Of a DNA stretch of 11,168 bases, positions 1 to 6,646 are shown one piece after another. The position numbers and the translations under genes were made by a program. Origin of the DNA: Spirochaetaceae bacterium (GTDB lineage Bacteria; Spirochaetota; Spirochaetia; Treponematales; Breznakiellaceae); the NCBI GenBank assembly GCA_031290855.1, contig JAISLM010000161.1:1-11168 (forward strand), written 5' to 3'. The notes beneath the pieces were generated by a model. The model saw only the letters and a list, made by a program, of their open reading frames with translations. It was not told the origin of the DNA and made no database searches. Position 1 is the first letter of the stretch. Every line of letters starts with the position of its first letter.

Positions 1-112
1 GTGCCGGCCTCATCCGCGGGGGCCTCATCCGCGGGGGCCTCATCCGAGCCGGCCTCATCCGCGGGGGCCTCATCCGCGGGGGCCTCCTCCGTGCCGGCCT
101 CATCCGTGCCGG
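1..112. repeat. In-frame 15-bp tandem repeat encoding acidic pentapeptides
   Basis: Seven to eight copies of a 15-bp unit lie head to tail at the left edge. On the plus strand they read GCGGGGGCCTCATCC or the variant GTGCCGGCCTCATCC. On the coding (minus) strand each unit encodes PADEA, GTDEA, GSDEA or GTEEA. The unit length is a multiple of three, so gain or loss of copies would keep the frame. The array may continue beyond the window. Confidence 0.9.
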
Positions 113-1163
113 CCTCAGGCCGGAGCGCGGACGGGGTCTCGTCCGGCGCTTCGACTTCGGCTTTATCCTCAGACGCTTCAGGCCGGGCGTCCCGGGGCGG
201 ATTTTCCACCGGGCCGGCCTCTGCGCTTTCGATCTCGGCGTTATTTAGCACGGCGTCAAGCTCGGCAGCGGACAGCGTCTCGGCGCCGAGATCCTCCGGT
301 TCAAGCCCGGCGCTTACAGGTTTGCCTCCTAAAACGTCGCCGCGAATCGTCGAAATTTCATCTTTCAGACTGTTCAGTTCCGCCTTTATCGTTGACAGTT
401 CATCGACGATTTTCAACAGAAGTTCGTTTGACACGGTCCCGTCATCTGCCGGACCCGCCTTGGCCGTTTCCTCCGTCTGCGGCGTTTCGGGAATATCGTC
501 AAACCCGATCTCAAAATCATATTCGCCTGTAGCGCCGCCTGAATCTTCCGCTATTGTCTCCGAAAGGGACATATCCGCAGCAGACCCGGTGGAAATTTCA
601 CCGCCCGCCGTCTGCGGCGTTTCTGGAATATCGTCAAGCCCGATCTCAAAATCATATTCGCCTGTCCCGGTCTTGTCGGCGGTCTCCTCTCCGAAGTCCA
701 CGCTAAAGCCGTCGTCAGCAAGGGTGTCGTCCACGGCCTCTACCGGAACCTCGCCATCGGCGGCATCATCATCAAAGTCCACGCCGAAACCACTGTCGTC
801 GACAAGGATATCGCCTGCGGCTTCCACCGCCGGAAGCCCGCCGTCGGCGGCCTCCTCCCCGAAGTCCATGCTAAAGTCGTCGTCAGCAAGGGTGTCGTCT
901 GAGGCTTCTTCATCGAAGTCCAGGCCGAAAGCGTCGGCAGCCAAAGCCGCCTTGTCCGCGCCGGTGTCGCCCGGATCAAAGTCAAGACCGCTTTCTATGT
1001 CCGTTATTTCAGCCGCTTTACCCGGTTCAACCGGAAAAACGCCGTCATCAAAGGCAATGTCCTCAGGTTCGCTTTTTACCCATACGCCGTATTCGTCAAG
1101 CTCCTCGGCAGAACCAATTGCGCTTCGATCGCTGAATATCGAGGCTTTTTTTCCGCTTTCCAT
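1..1163 (-). CDS. Acidic repeat-rich hypothetical protein, 5' part, cut by left window edge
   Basis: An open minus-strand frame runs from an ATG at 1163 to the left edge without a stop, giving 387 visible residues. A GGGAG ribosome site sits about 6 nt before the ATG. The protein is strongly acidic and has no signal peptide or membrane segment, so it is probably cytoplasmic. Residues 1-33 form a basic-to-neutral head ending in EYGVWVKSEP. Residues 55-230 carry degenerate repeats: a [GS]xDF[DG] motif at about 59, 80, 98, 127 and 154, a DDTLADD block at 89 and 145, and a TGEYDFEIG...DDIPETPQT block at 167 and 212. Residues 245-277 look like a short coiled coil (leucine/isoleucine heptads). From residue 352 it becomes a tandem PADEA/GTDEA pentapeptide array. 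I recall similar N-termini in treponemal hypothetical proteins, but the function is unknown. The C-terminus lies outside the window. Confidence 0.85.
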   Translation of the reverse strand, partial: MESGKKASIFSDRSAIGSAEELDEYGVWVKSEPEDIAFDDGVFPVEPGKAAEITDIESGLDFDPGDTGADKAALAADAFGLDFDEEASDDTLADDDFSMDFGEEAADGGLPAVEAAGDILVDDSGFGVDFDDDAADGEVPVEAVDDTLADDGFSVDFGEETADKTGTGEYDFEIGLDDIPETPQTAGGEISTGSAADMSLSETIAEDSGGATGEYDFEIGFDDIPETPQTEETAKAGPADDGTVSNELLLKIVDELSTIKAELNSLKDEISTIRGDVLGGKPVSAGLEPEDLGAETLSAAELDAVLNNAEIESAEAGPVENPPRDARPEASEDKAEVEAPDETPSALRPEAGTDEAGTEEAPADEAPADEAGSDEAPADEAPADEAG

Positions 1164-1205
1164 GCGCTACTCCCACATCAATTAAAACGGGCCCCCAAAA
1201 ATTAA

Positions 1206-1234
1206 AATTTGAACAGCCCTAAACCGTTTTTCAA
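1206..1234 (-). promoter_or_regulatory. Weak candidate promoter for the acidic protein gene
   Basis: Reading the minus strand, TTGAAA (1229-1234) is followed after 17 nt by CAAATT (1206-1211). The -35 box is good, but the -10 box matches the consensus at only three of six positions. It sits in an AT-rich gap about 45 nt before the start codon, the right distance for a promoter. An independent promoter is expected because a terminator-like stem precedes it. Low confidence. Confidence 0.25.
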
Positions 1235-1265
1235 AACATTTTTTTAACTTATCGGCTAATTTTAG

Positions 1266-1323
1266 CAAAAAATAAAGGCATGGTTAAGGCCGTGCGTGAG
1301 CCGCTTGCCGGTACGCACGGCCT
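1266..1323 (-). terminator. Candidate intrinsic terminator after the lipoprotein gene
   Basis: A perfect 11-bp inverted repeat (arms 1287-1297 and 1313-1323, AGGCCGTGCGT against ACGCACGGCCT, 15-nt loop) starts about 22 nt after the lipoprotein stop codon. On the minus strand a T-rich run (TTTATTTTTT, 1267-1276) follows, but only about 10 nt after the stem. The spacing is therefore not ideal for a classical terminator. It may act as a terminator or as a transcript-stabilising stem. Confidence 0.5.
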
Positions 1324-1345
1324 GTGGTAGCAGGCGGGAGATATT

Positions 1346-2176
1346 TTATAGTTTTTTGAATATCTCCTTGCCTCTGTCGTTCAGCAGGGCTTCGATCTGC
1401 GCGTAAGGCAATACAATTTCGAGTATGCCGTAAGAGTGCGGCGCTATTTCGTAAGGATTCCAGCAAAAGCCCAGACCTTCCCTGGAAACAAAAAAGTTTT
1501 GCGGAACCCCGCCCGTGTCCTTCAGAAAACCTATGGAAGTAAGGGGCGTTCCGGGGGCGGCGTGGTGGCGTGCGCGTAAGGCGTCATCTATCTGCGTCTG
1601 TAGTTTTTCTTCCACGCCCTTCTGCAAAATATCGTTTAGGGCGACTTTTGAAAGAAGCCCCGTGTCAAGCACGAAGAACGTCTTTTCGCTTTGGCCGTTG
1701 GCGCCGCCCGTGTAACTGTACCAGTGGCGCGAGATGACAAGAAGCGAAGGAAACACTTCCCCGCCAAACGTTTCGATATACGACCACTCGTACACCGCGC
1801 CGGGCTGCCCGATCACGCCATCTTTTGCCTTTTGATATTCGCCATTTACTTTGTCGAAAAGCTTCGCCGCATAATCCCGGCAACTCAAGCCTCCGTACAG
1901 GGTTTTTTGCAGTAGTTCGTGTTCCCCCCCGGCCAGTATGTCAAGCGTGTCGACAGAGAACTCCAGTTTCGGCCCCTTCCCTTTCTCTTTAGGAAAGAAC
2001 GGCACGATTTCACTCTTCGAATAAGTGATGTACCTGGACGGCAAAACGTCCGCCGCGTACCAGCCCTTACCGTAAACCGGGTTCATCAAGTTAGACGTTT
2101 CACCCTTGTCCTTAAGTCCCGTACACGAAACAGCCGCAAACGCGGCAAACAATACAACAATAAAAGAAATTTTCAT
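1346..2176 (-). CDS. Putative lipoprotein with RsiV/DUF3298-like C-terminal domain
   Basis: This 276-residue protein starts at an ATG with a good GGAGG site 5 nt upstream (2182-2186). It has a signal peptide (KISFIVVLFAAFAAVS) ending in an AVSC lipobox, with Cys18 as the probable lipidated residue. The -3 Ala is unlike the usual Leu, but spirochaetal lipoboxes are known to be relaxed. The mature part resembles the DUF4163/DUF3298 pair found in RsiV-type proteins: a WYSYTGGANG segment at 152-161 followed by a strand-rich region, and NPYEIAPHSYG at 240-250 followed by a hydrophobic strand. In RsiV this module binds lysozyme. Here there is no anti-sigma segment and no neighbouring sigma factor, so a role as an envelope binding protein is inference only. 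It has its own flanking terminators and is probably monocistronic. Confidence 0.8.
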   Translation of the reverse strand: MKISFIVVLFAAFAAVSCTGLKDKGETSNLMNPVYGKGWYAADVLPSRYITYSKSEIVPFFPKEKGKGPKLEFSVDTLDILAGGEHELLQKTLYGGLSCRDYAAKLFDKVNGEYQKAKDGVIGQPGAVYEWSYIETFGGEVFPSLLVISRHWYSYTGGANGQSEKTFFVLDTGLLSKVALNDILQKGVEEKLQTQIDDALRARHHAAPGTPLTSIGFLKDTGGVPQNFFVSREGLGFCWNPYEIAPHSYGILEIVLPYAQIEALLNDRGKEIFKKL

Positions 2177-2215
2177 TTAATCCTCCACTCAATAGAGATT
2201 TTTACAAAACAGTGT

Positions 2216-2242
2216 TAAAAATAGGGCCGTCAAAAACGGCCC
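2216..2242 (-). terminator. Intrinsic terminator of the HtrA-like protease gene
   Basis: A perfect 7-bp GC-rich stem (GGGCCGT at 2224-2230 with ACGGCCC at 2236-2242, 5-nt loop) is followed directly on the minus strand by TATTTTTAAC. It lies about 58 nt after the protease stop codon and 40 nt before the lipoprotein start. There is no T-run on the plus-strand side, so it works for the minus strand only. A TATAGT hexamer (2246-2251, minus) just before the stem could be a -10 box for the lipoprotein gene, in which case the stem would lie in that gene's leader. Confidence 0.75.
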
Positions 2243-2299
2243 GTTACTATACAATTTATAAAAACCTTTTTTGATAGCAAAATATGCGGCGGCAAACCG

Positions 2300-3532
2300 T
2301 CACGGATGGTTCAAAACCTCGTCCCTGTCGGCAAGAGTTACCGTAAGCTTCACCGTGCCGCCGTTCCGCAGCACCTCCACCTCGACCTTGTCGCCGCCCT
2401 TGTTGTCTTCCAGCGCGGAGTAAAGGTCGGCGAGCGTGTCAACCTTCATCCCGTCCACCTTCGTGATGATGTCGCCGCCGAGGTAGATCACGGACGAACC
2501 GTAGCGGACAGGATCGCTCCCCTGCTTCAGCCCGGCCTTTTCCGCCAGACCCGCCTTCTTTGTGCGCGAGACGAGGAGACCGCTCTGAACGGACAGTTTC
2601 GCGTAGCGCACTAGCGCGGGGAAAACCTGCACGAGAGTCGCGTCCAGCCAGCCGCGCCGCACCTTCCCGTACTCGATCAGTTCCGCGACCACGCGCTTTG
2701 CCGTGTTCACCGGGACGGCAAAACCTATACCGACGGAGCCGCCGGACGGCGAGTAGATCATCGTTGTGACACCTATCATCCGCCCCTGCGCGTCCAGCAG
2801 CGGGCCGCCTGAGTTGCCGGGGTTTATCGACGCGTCGGTCTGTATCATGTCGCGGATGATGTTGCGCTGGGAAGTCTGTATCGGGCGGCCCAGACCGGAC
2901 ACTATGCCGACGGTGAGTGTGCGCTCAAACGCGAAAGGGTTGCCGATCGCGAGCACCTTCTGTCCGACCTTGAGGCCTGACGAGTCGCCGAAAGGGATCG
3001 TGCGCAGGTCTACGCCGGGCGGCGGTTTGAATTCCACGACGGCAAGATCGTTCTCCGGGTCAGTCCCCTTCACGCTCCCCTCTATCTGTGCTCCGTCCGC
3101 AAGGTTTATGAAGACCTTAATCGCCTTTTCGATCACATGGTTGTTGGTCAGCACGAGCCCGCGCGTATCGATGATCGTGCCCGAACCCGAAGTCCCGTCC
3201 TGCGGCACCGGCTCCAGAAACCAGTTGTACGCCTGTATCTCCGTGGTGATGTTGACGACGGCCTCGTTAAGCTGCTCGTAAACCGCGATATTCTCCCGCT
3301 CATCCGGGGAATAAGGCAGAAGCTCCGCCGTATTCAGTTGCAGCGTACGGGTTTCCGGCGACTCGCGCAACTTGAGCGATGCCGGGGCCGTCCGGTCGCC
3401 GTCCGCCGCCCCCTCTCCCGCGCCGTTCAGATTCGGTATTTTGATCAGCCCTATCCCGAGCGCGAACATCAGAACAATCAAAGCGCTCAGCGTCGAAAAA
3501 ACCGCGGCCCGCCACCAGCTATACAGTCTCAT
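2300..3532 (-). CDS. Membrane-anchored HtrA/DegP-family serine protease with one PDZ domain
   Basis: This 410-residue protein is a periplasmic protein-quality-control protease of the HtrA (S1C) family. An N-terminal hydrophobic segment (about residues 9-30), preceded by Arg/Trp residues and lacking a clear cleavage site, suggests an uncleaved anchor, as in DegS-like members. After a low-complexity linker (35-70) comes the trypsin-like domain (about 85-285). Its catalytic triad is complete: His132 in TNNHV, Asp162 in ENDLAVV and Ser241 in GNSGGP. One PDZ domain follows (about 300-402, with GGDIITKVDG at 352-361). The start ATG has a GGAGG site 5 nt upstream within a G-rich tract. A strong terminator follows, and the 5' side faces a gene-free region, so it is probably transcribed alone. 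With one PDZ domain it is closer in layout to DegS or HtrA2 than to DegP. I give no symbol because the exact subfamily cannot be decided here. Confidence 0.93.
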   Translation of the reverse strand: MRLYSWWRAAVFSTLSALIVLMFALGIGLIKIPNLNGAGEGAADGDRTAPASLKLRESPETRTLQLNTAELLPYSPDERENIAVYEQLNEAVVNITTEIQAYNWFLEPVPQDGTSGSGTIIDTRGLVLTNNHVIEKAIKVFINLADGAQIEGSVKGTDPENDLAVVEFKPPPGVDLRTIPFGDSSGLKVGQKVLAIGNPFAFERTLTVGIVSGLGRPIQTSQRNIIRDMIQTDASINPGNSGGPLLDAQGRMIGVTTMIYSPSGGSVGIGFAVPVNTAKRVVAELIEYGKVRRGWLDATLVQVFPALVRYAKLSVQSGLLVSRTKKAGLAEKAGLKQGSDPVRYGSSVIYLGGDIITKVDGMKVDTLADLYSALEDNKGGDKVEVEVLRNGGTVKLTVTLADRDEVLNHP

Positions 3533-3629
3533 TCTCCCCTCCCCCCATTACCCCGCATCTTACTAATTACAGCTAAGCCTACATTTTTGGCGCGGTTTGG
3601 ACAAGCGGTTTACCGCCAACACTGGTAAC

Positions 3630-3742
3630 GCAGGGGGTGCCAGGCGCCGAATTTGCCTAGTGCCGGGGAAAGCCGGTACGCTACATATGGGGCCGGGGTC
3701 AGACCCCGTAACGGCTGCCCGCTTAATGAGCCGGCCCCCTGC
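3630..3742. repeat. Candidate REP-like palindromic element
   Basis: An 8-bp perfect inverted repeat, GCAGGGGG (3630-3637) and CCCCCTGC (3735-3742), bounds about 113 bp. Inside are a second inverted pair, GGGGCCGG (3689-3696) and CCGGCCCC (3731-3738), and a compact palindrome CGGGGTC-A-GACCCCG (3694-3708). GGGGTCAGACCCC-type palindromes are, from memory, typical of REP sequences mobilised by RAYT transposases, and a RAYT-like gene begins at the right edge of this window. Only one copy of the palindrome is visible, so repeat status is inferred. Confidence 0.45.
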
Positions 3743-3853
3743 CAGGTTTAGGGGTTTGGAGCAGGATCGGGTATCATTAATTAGCACCGCTTGTTATTCG
3801 CAGTGGTGTCTGCTCCCCCGCCCTTTAGGGCGCTTAGAACAGGCAACACCTAC

Positions 3854-3908
3854 AAAAAATGGTAGTAGTCGGGTTTGCGAGCAAACAAGGTTTGCTATGC
3901 AAACCACC
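3854..3908 (-). terminator. Candidate trp operon terminator built from tandem palindromes
   Basis: Two adjacent palindromes, GGTTTGC/GCAAACC (3889-3905, 3-nt centre) and GTTTGC/GCAAAC (3873-3886, 2-nt centre), lie about 90 nt after the trpA stop. On the minus strand GGTGGT at the 5' side can pair with ACTACC at the 3' side, and a run of six T (3854-3859) comes one base later. The four copies of the hexamer can also fold as one longer interrupted hairpin. No better terminator follows trpA, so this is my choice for the end of the operon. Confidence 0.45.
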
Positions 3909-3994
3909 ACAGGTGATAAATTTCCGCACCCGATCGAACCTCGTAGACAATGCAACGCTTATAAGATACCGCGCCTTATCCCTTCCTTTTGGGG

Positions 3995-4819
3995 TTAAGA
4001 AGGCGGTAGAACGTCAGGCAAAACAGCTTGACGCTGTTTTGTGGCGGGGAGGTTCATTGCCGCCTTCATCTCGCGCACGTAGCGGCGGATGTGCGGGCCG
4101 GCTTCCCTGCCGTGTTCGGCGACCAGCTTGACGATAGCGCTTCCGACGATCACCCCGTCCGCGAGGCTGGCTACCTCCGCTGCCTGAGCGGGGGTGTGGA
4201 TGCCGAAGCCGACCGCCGCCGGCAGCTTTGTCGCGGCGCGTACCTGCGCGATCGTTTCACGAAGGCCTCCGCCGAGGTCGCCGCGGACGCCGGTAACACC
4301 CATCGAGGATACCAGGTACAGGAAGCCGCTCGCGTTCCGGGCGATTGCGCTAATGCGCTCTTTCGAGGTCGGCGCGATGAGCGAGATTAGGTCTATCCCG
4401 CGGGAACGGGCGGTGTCCCGCACTTCGGCCTGTTCTTCGAAGGGGAGGTCGGGGACGATGATGCCGTCCACGCCGACTTCCGCGGATCGGCTAAAGAAGC
4501 GCTCGTACCCGTAGCGGAACACCGGGTTCAGGTATGTGAGGAATACGAGCGGGACGGCGCTTTTCTTCCTTATCTTCGAGGCGAGCGTGAATATCTTTTC
4601 GGTCGTTGTCCCGGCGGACAGGGCGCGGATGTTCGCCTCCTGGATCACCGGGCCCTCGGCTATCGGGTCGGAAAAGGGGATGCCTATCTCCACAAGGTCG
4701 GCCCCTCCGTCCGCCATGTCGAGCGCGAAGCCCGCGCTGCTGTCGATGTCCGGGTCTCCGCCCGTCACAAAGCCGATAAATGCCTTGGCGCCCGAAAAAG
4801 CTTTTTCTATGTTACTCAT
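3995..4819 (-). CDS. trpA: Tryptophan synthase alpha subunit
   Basis: This 274-residue TIM-barrel enzyme cleaves indole-3-glycerol phosphate to indole and glyceraldehyde 3-phosphate, and passes the indole to TrpB. The catalytic base is Glu44 (VEIGIPFSDP, equivalent to Salmonella Glu49). The second catalytic position, Asp60 in Salmonella, is Glu55 here (PIAEGPVIQ). The phosphate-binding elements VGFGIHTP (208-215) and GVIVGSAIV are intact. The ATG overlaps the end of trpB by 8 nt (ATGAGTAA), indicating translational coupling. The protein runs about 17 residues past the usual family end (near AAMN), and this tail is encoded partly by a perfect DNA palindrome (4019-4041). It is the last gene of the operon. 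Confidence 0.97.
   Translation of the reverse strand: MSNIEKAFSGAKAFIGFVTGGDPDIDSSAGFALDMADGGADLVEIGIPFSDPIAEGPVIQEANIRALSAGTTTEKIFTLASKIRKKSAVPLVFLTYLNPVFRYGYERFFSRSAEVGVDGIIVPDLPFEEQAEVRDTARSRGIDLISLIAPTSKERISAIARNASGFLYLVSSMGVTGVRGDLGGGLRETIAQVRAATKLPAAVGFGIHTPAQAAEVASLADGVIVGSAIVKLVAEHGREAGPHIRRYVREMKAAMNLPATKQRQAVLPDVLPPS
4019..4041. repeat. Perfect inverted repeat within the 3' end of trpA
   Basis: Nine-base arms CAAAACAGC (4019-4027) and GCTGTTTTG (4033-4041) flank a 5-base centre. On the coding strand this encodes about TKQRQAVL near the TrpA C-terminus, beyond the normally conserved part of the protein. The 3' arm ends in four T, but no T-run follows the stem, so it is a poor terminator. 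It may be an inserted short palindromic repeat. Confidence 0.8.
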
Positions 4820-5999
4820 TTATGTCATTCCCCCTGTAACGCGCAATTGCGGCAACGTCCTTGTCCCCCCTGCCGGAAATACAAACGATGATGTTCTCGT
4901 CCTTCCCGAACTGCGGCGCGAGGCGGCGGGCGTAGGAGAGCGCGTGGGCGCTTTCTATCGCGCAGATGATCCCTTCCGCGCGGGCCAGATACTCGAAGGC
5001 CGAGACCGCCTGTTCGTCCGTGATCGCCGTGTAAAGAACCCGCCCCGAATCGTGCAGCGCGGCGTGTTCCGGCCCTATGCCCGGATAGTCCAGCCCGGCG
5101 GAGATCGAGTAGACCGGCGCGATCTGGCCGTCCTCGTTCTGGCAGAAGTAGGACTTCATCCCGTGGAAGATGCCGACGCTGCCGCGGCTTATAGTGGCGG
5201 CGTGTTTGTCCGTGTCGATGCCGTGCCCCCCGGCCTCGCAGCCGACCAGCTTCACGCCGGTATCGGGCAGGAAGTGGTAGAACATACCGATTGCGTTGCT
5301 GCCGCCCCCGACGCAGGCTACCACCGCCGCCGGCAGCTTCCCTTCTTTCTCCAGTATCTGGGCTCGGGCCTCGCGGCTTATCACGCTCTGAAAGTCCCGG
5401 ACAATGACGGGGAAAGGGTGCGGCCCCATCACTGTGCCGAGCGCGTAGTGCGTGTCGTGAACCCTGCCGGCCCATTCCCGCATCGTCTCGTTCACCGCAT
5501 CCTTCAGCGTCCGTGTTCCGGAACCGACCTCGTGCACCGTGGCGCCAAGGAGTCGCATCCTGTACACGTTCAGCGCCTGGCGGACGGCGTCCTCCTTTCC
5601 CATGAATATCTCGCACTCCATGCCAAAGAGGGCGGCTGCCGTAGCGACGGCCACTCCGTGCTGCCCCGCGCCGGTCTCGGCTATTAGCCGGGTCTTCCCC
5701 ATCTTCTTTGCCAGCAGCGCCTGCCCCAGCACGTTGTTGATCTTGTGGGAGCCGGTATGGTTCAGGTCTTCCCGCTTCAGGTAGACCTTGGCCCCGCCCA
5801 GGTCGGCGCTCATCTTCTCCGCGTAGTACAGCAGCGAAGGCCGCCCCGCGTAGTCCCGCATGAGGCCGTCCAGTTCCCGCCGGAAGTCCGGGTCGCTCTT
5901 GTAGCGCTCGTATGCCTTTTCAAGATTGATGATCTCGTTCATCAAGGTTTCGGGAATATACTGCCCGCCGTAATCGCCAAATCTGCCTTTTCCGTTCAC
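4812..5999 (-). CDS. trpB: Tryptophan synthase beta subunit
   Basis: This 395-residue PLP enzyme condenses indole with serine to give tryptophan, as the beta partner of TrpA in the alpha2-beta2 complex. Length and motifs fit the common TrpB1 type. The N-terminal GRFGDYGGQYIPETL is typical. Lys86 in HTGSHKINN forms the PLP Schiff base. Glu108 in AETGAGQHG is the catalytic acid-base residue. GGGSNAIG (231-238) binds the PLP phosphate, and Ser375 in ISGRGDKD contacts the pyridine nitrogen. Translation starts at a GTG that overlaps the trpF stop codon (GTGA, 4 nt). The nearest good site, GGAGG (6012-6016), is 12 nt away across an A-rich spacer, so coupling to trpF probably matters. The downstream end overlaps trpA by 8 nt. 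Confidence 0.98.
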   Translation of the reverse strand: MNGKGRFGDYGGQYIPETLMNEIINLEKAYERYKSDPDFRRELDGLMRDYAGRPSLLYYAEKMSADLGGAKVYLKREDLNHTGSHKINNVLGQALLAKKMGKTRLIAETGAGQHGVAVATAAALFGMECEIFMGKEDAVRQALNVYRMRLLGATVHEVGSGTRTLKDAVNETMREWAGRVHDTHYALGTVMGPHPFPVIVRDFQSVISREARAQILEKEGKLPAAVVACVGGGSNAIGMFYHFLPDTGVKLVGCEAGGHGIDTDKHAATISRGSVGIFHGMKSYFCQNEDGQIAPVYSISAGLDYPGIGPEHAALHDSGRVLYTAITDEQAVSAFEYLARAEGIICAIESAHALSYARRLAPQFGKDENIIVCISGRGDKDVAAIARYRGNDINE

Positions 6000-6646
6000 T
6001 TTTTTGTTTTTCCTCCGTTGTTTCGTACAAGTTCCACGAGCCGGATTATCTTGTCCCTGTCCTTCACGCCGTCGGTCTCCGCTCCGCTGGACACGTCGAT
6101 CCCGTAGGGAGGCTCTCCGCCGGGCCGCGTCTCCAGAGCCGCTTTTACATTGTCGGCGGTAATCCCACCCGCGATAAAGCAGGGAAGGCGGCAGGCGGCG
6201 GCAAGGTCGCCGCCTGCCGAAACGAGCCGCCAGTCAAAGCGCTCTCCGCTTCCCCCCGCCAAGCCGTCCAGCAGCAGGAAGTCGGCATCCTCCCAGGCGC
6301 CGGGGAGGATACCTGCCCTGTTCCCCACCGCCACCGCCCTTATCACGGGCGCGGCGCATACGGCCTTGAGGCGGCGGATGTAGCCCCGGTCCTCCCCTCC
6401 GTGCAACTGCGCCATGTCGATGATCCCGTCCCTGTGGAGGGCGGCCACATCCTCGATAGCGGCGTTCACGAAGACGCCTACCGGAACGATCCCCTCAGCA
6501 AGCCGCTTGCGTAGCCGCGCCGCAAGACGCAGCGTTACCTGACGGCGGCTTTCCGCGAAGACAAAGCCTGCGTAATCGGGCCGGGCCTCGTTCACGTAGT
6601 CGGCGTCTTCTTCCCGAAAAAGGCCGCATACCTTGATCTTAGGCAC
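5996..6646 (-). CDS. trpF: Phosphoribosylanthranilate isomerase
   Basis: This 216-residue TIM-barrel enzyme performs the Amadori rearrangement of N-(5'-phosphoribosyl)anthranilate to the carboxyphenylamino-deoxyribulose phosphate used by TrpC. The catalytic Cys7 (KVCGL) and Asp127 (LLLDGLAGGSGERFDW) are both present. Substrate phosphate-binding loops are visible as FIAGGITADNV (157-167) and GIDVSSGAETDGVKD (182-196). The start overlaps the trpC stop by 8 nt, and the stop overlaps the trpB GTG by 4 nt. It is a separate protein, not fused to TrpC as in enteric bacteria. Its lysine-rich end (GGKTKK) is unremarkable. Confidence 0.96.
   Translation of the reverse strand: MPKIKVCGLFREEDADYVNEARPDYAGFVFAESRRQVTLRLAARLRKRLAEGIVPVGVFVNAAIEDVAALHRDGIIDMAQLHGGEDRGYIRRLKAVCAAPVIRAVAVGNRAGILPGAWEDADFLLLDGLAGGSGERFDWRLVSAGGDLAAACRLPCFIAGGITADNVKAALETRPGGEPPYGIDVSSGAETDGVKDRDKIIRLVELVRNNGGKTKK

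Larger units (their letters stand above)
3533..3994. other. Gene-free region between trpA and the protease gene, rich in palindromes
   Basis: No reading frame here on either strand looks like a protein. The stretch holds a terminator-like tandem palindrome near the trpA end (3854-3908), a candidate REP-like element (3630-3742), and two tiny perfect inverted repeats: GCGGT/ACCGC at 3605-3616 and CGCCCT/AGGGCG at 3819-3832, each with a TT centre. I saw no well-formed promoter for the protease gene. A TGTAAT hexamer near its start has no matching -35 box. Confidence 0.7.

Noticed and set aside
1..1185. Long plus-strand open frame of 394 residues rich in Ser/Ala
   Set aside because: It is the antisense of the acidic protein gene. 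Its Ser/Ala/Pro composition is the complement of Asp/Glu/Ala codons, and it has no family features. The minus frame has a proper ribosome site and sensible protein character.
3563..3787. Minus-strand open frame of 74 residues before the protease gene
   Set aside because: It overlaps the REP-like element, and its composition looks like translated repeat DNA.
3597..3998. Plus-strand open frame of 133 residues in the trpA-protease gap
   Set aside because: Its translation is built from the palindromes in the gap, it has no ribosome site, and it shows no protein-like pattern.
4536..5687. Plus-strand open frame of 383 residues across trpA and trpB
   Set aside because: It is antisense to highly conserved coding sequence, with no recognisable domains.
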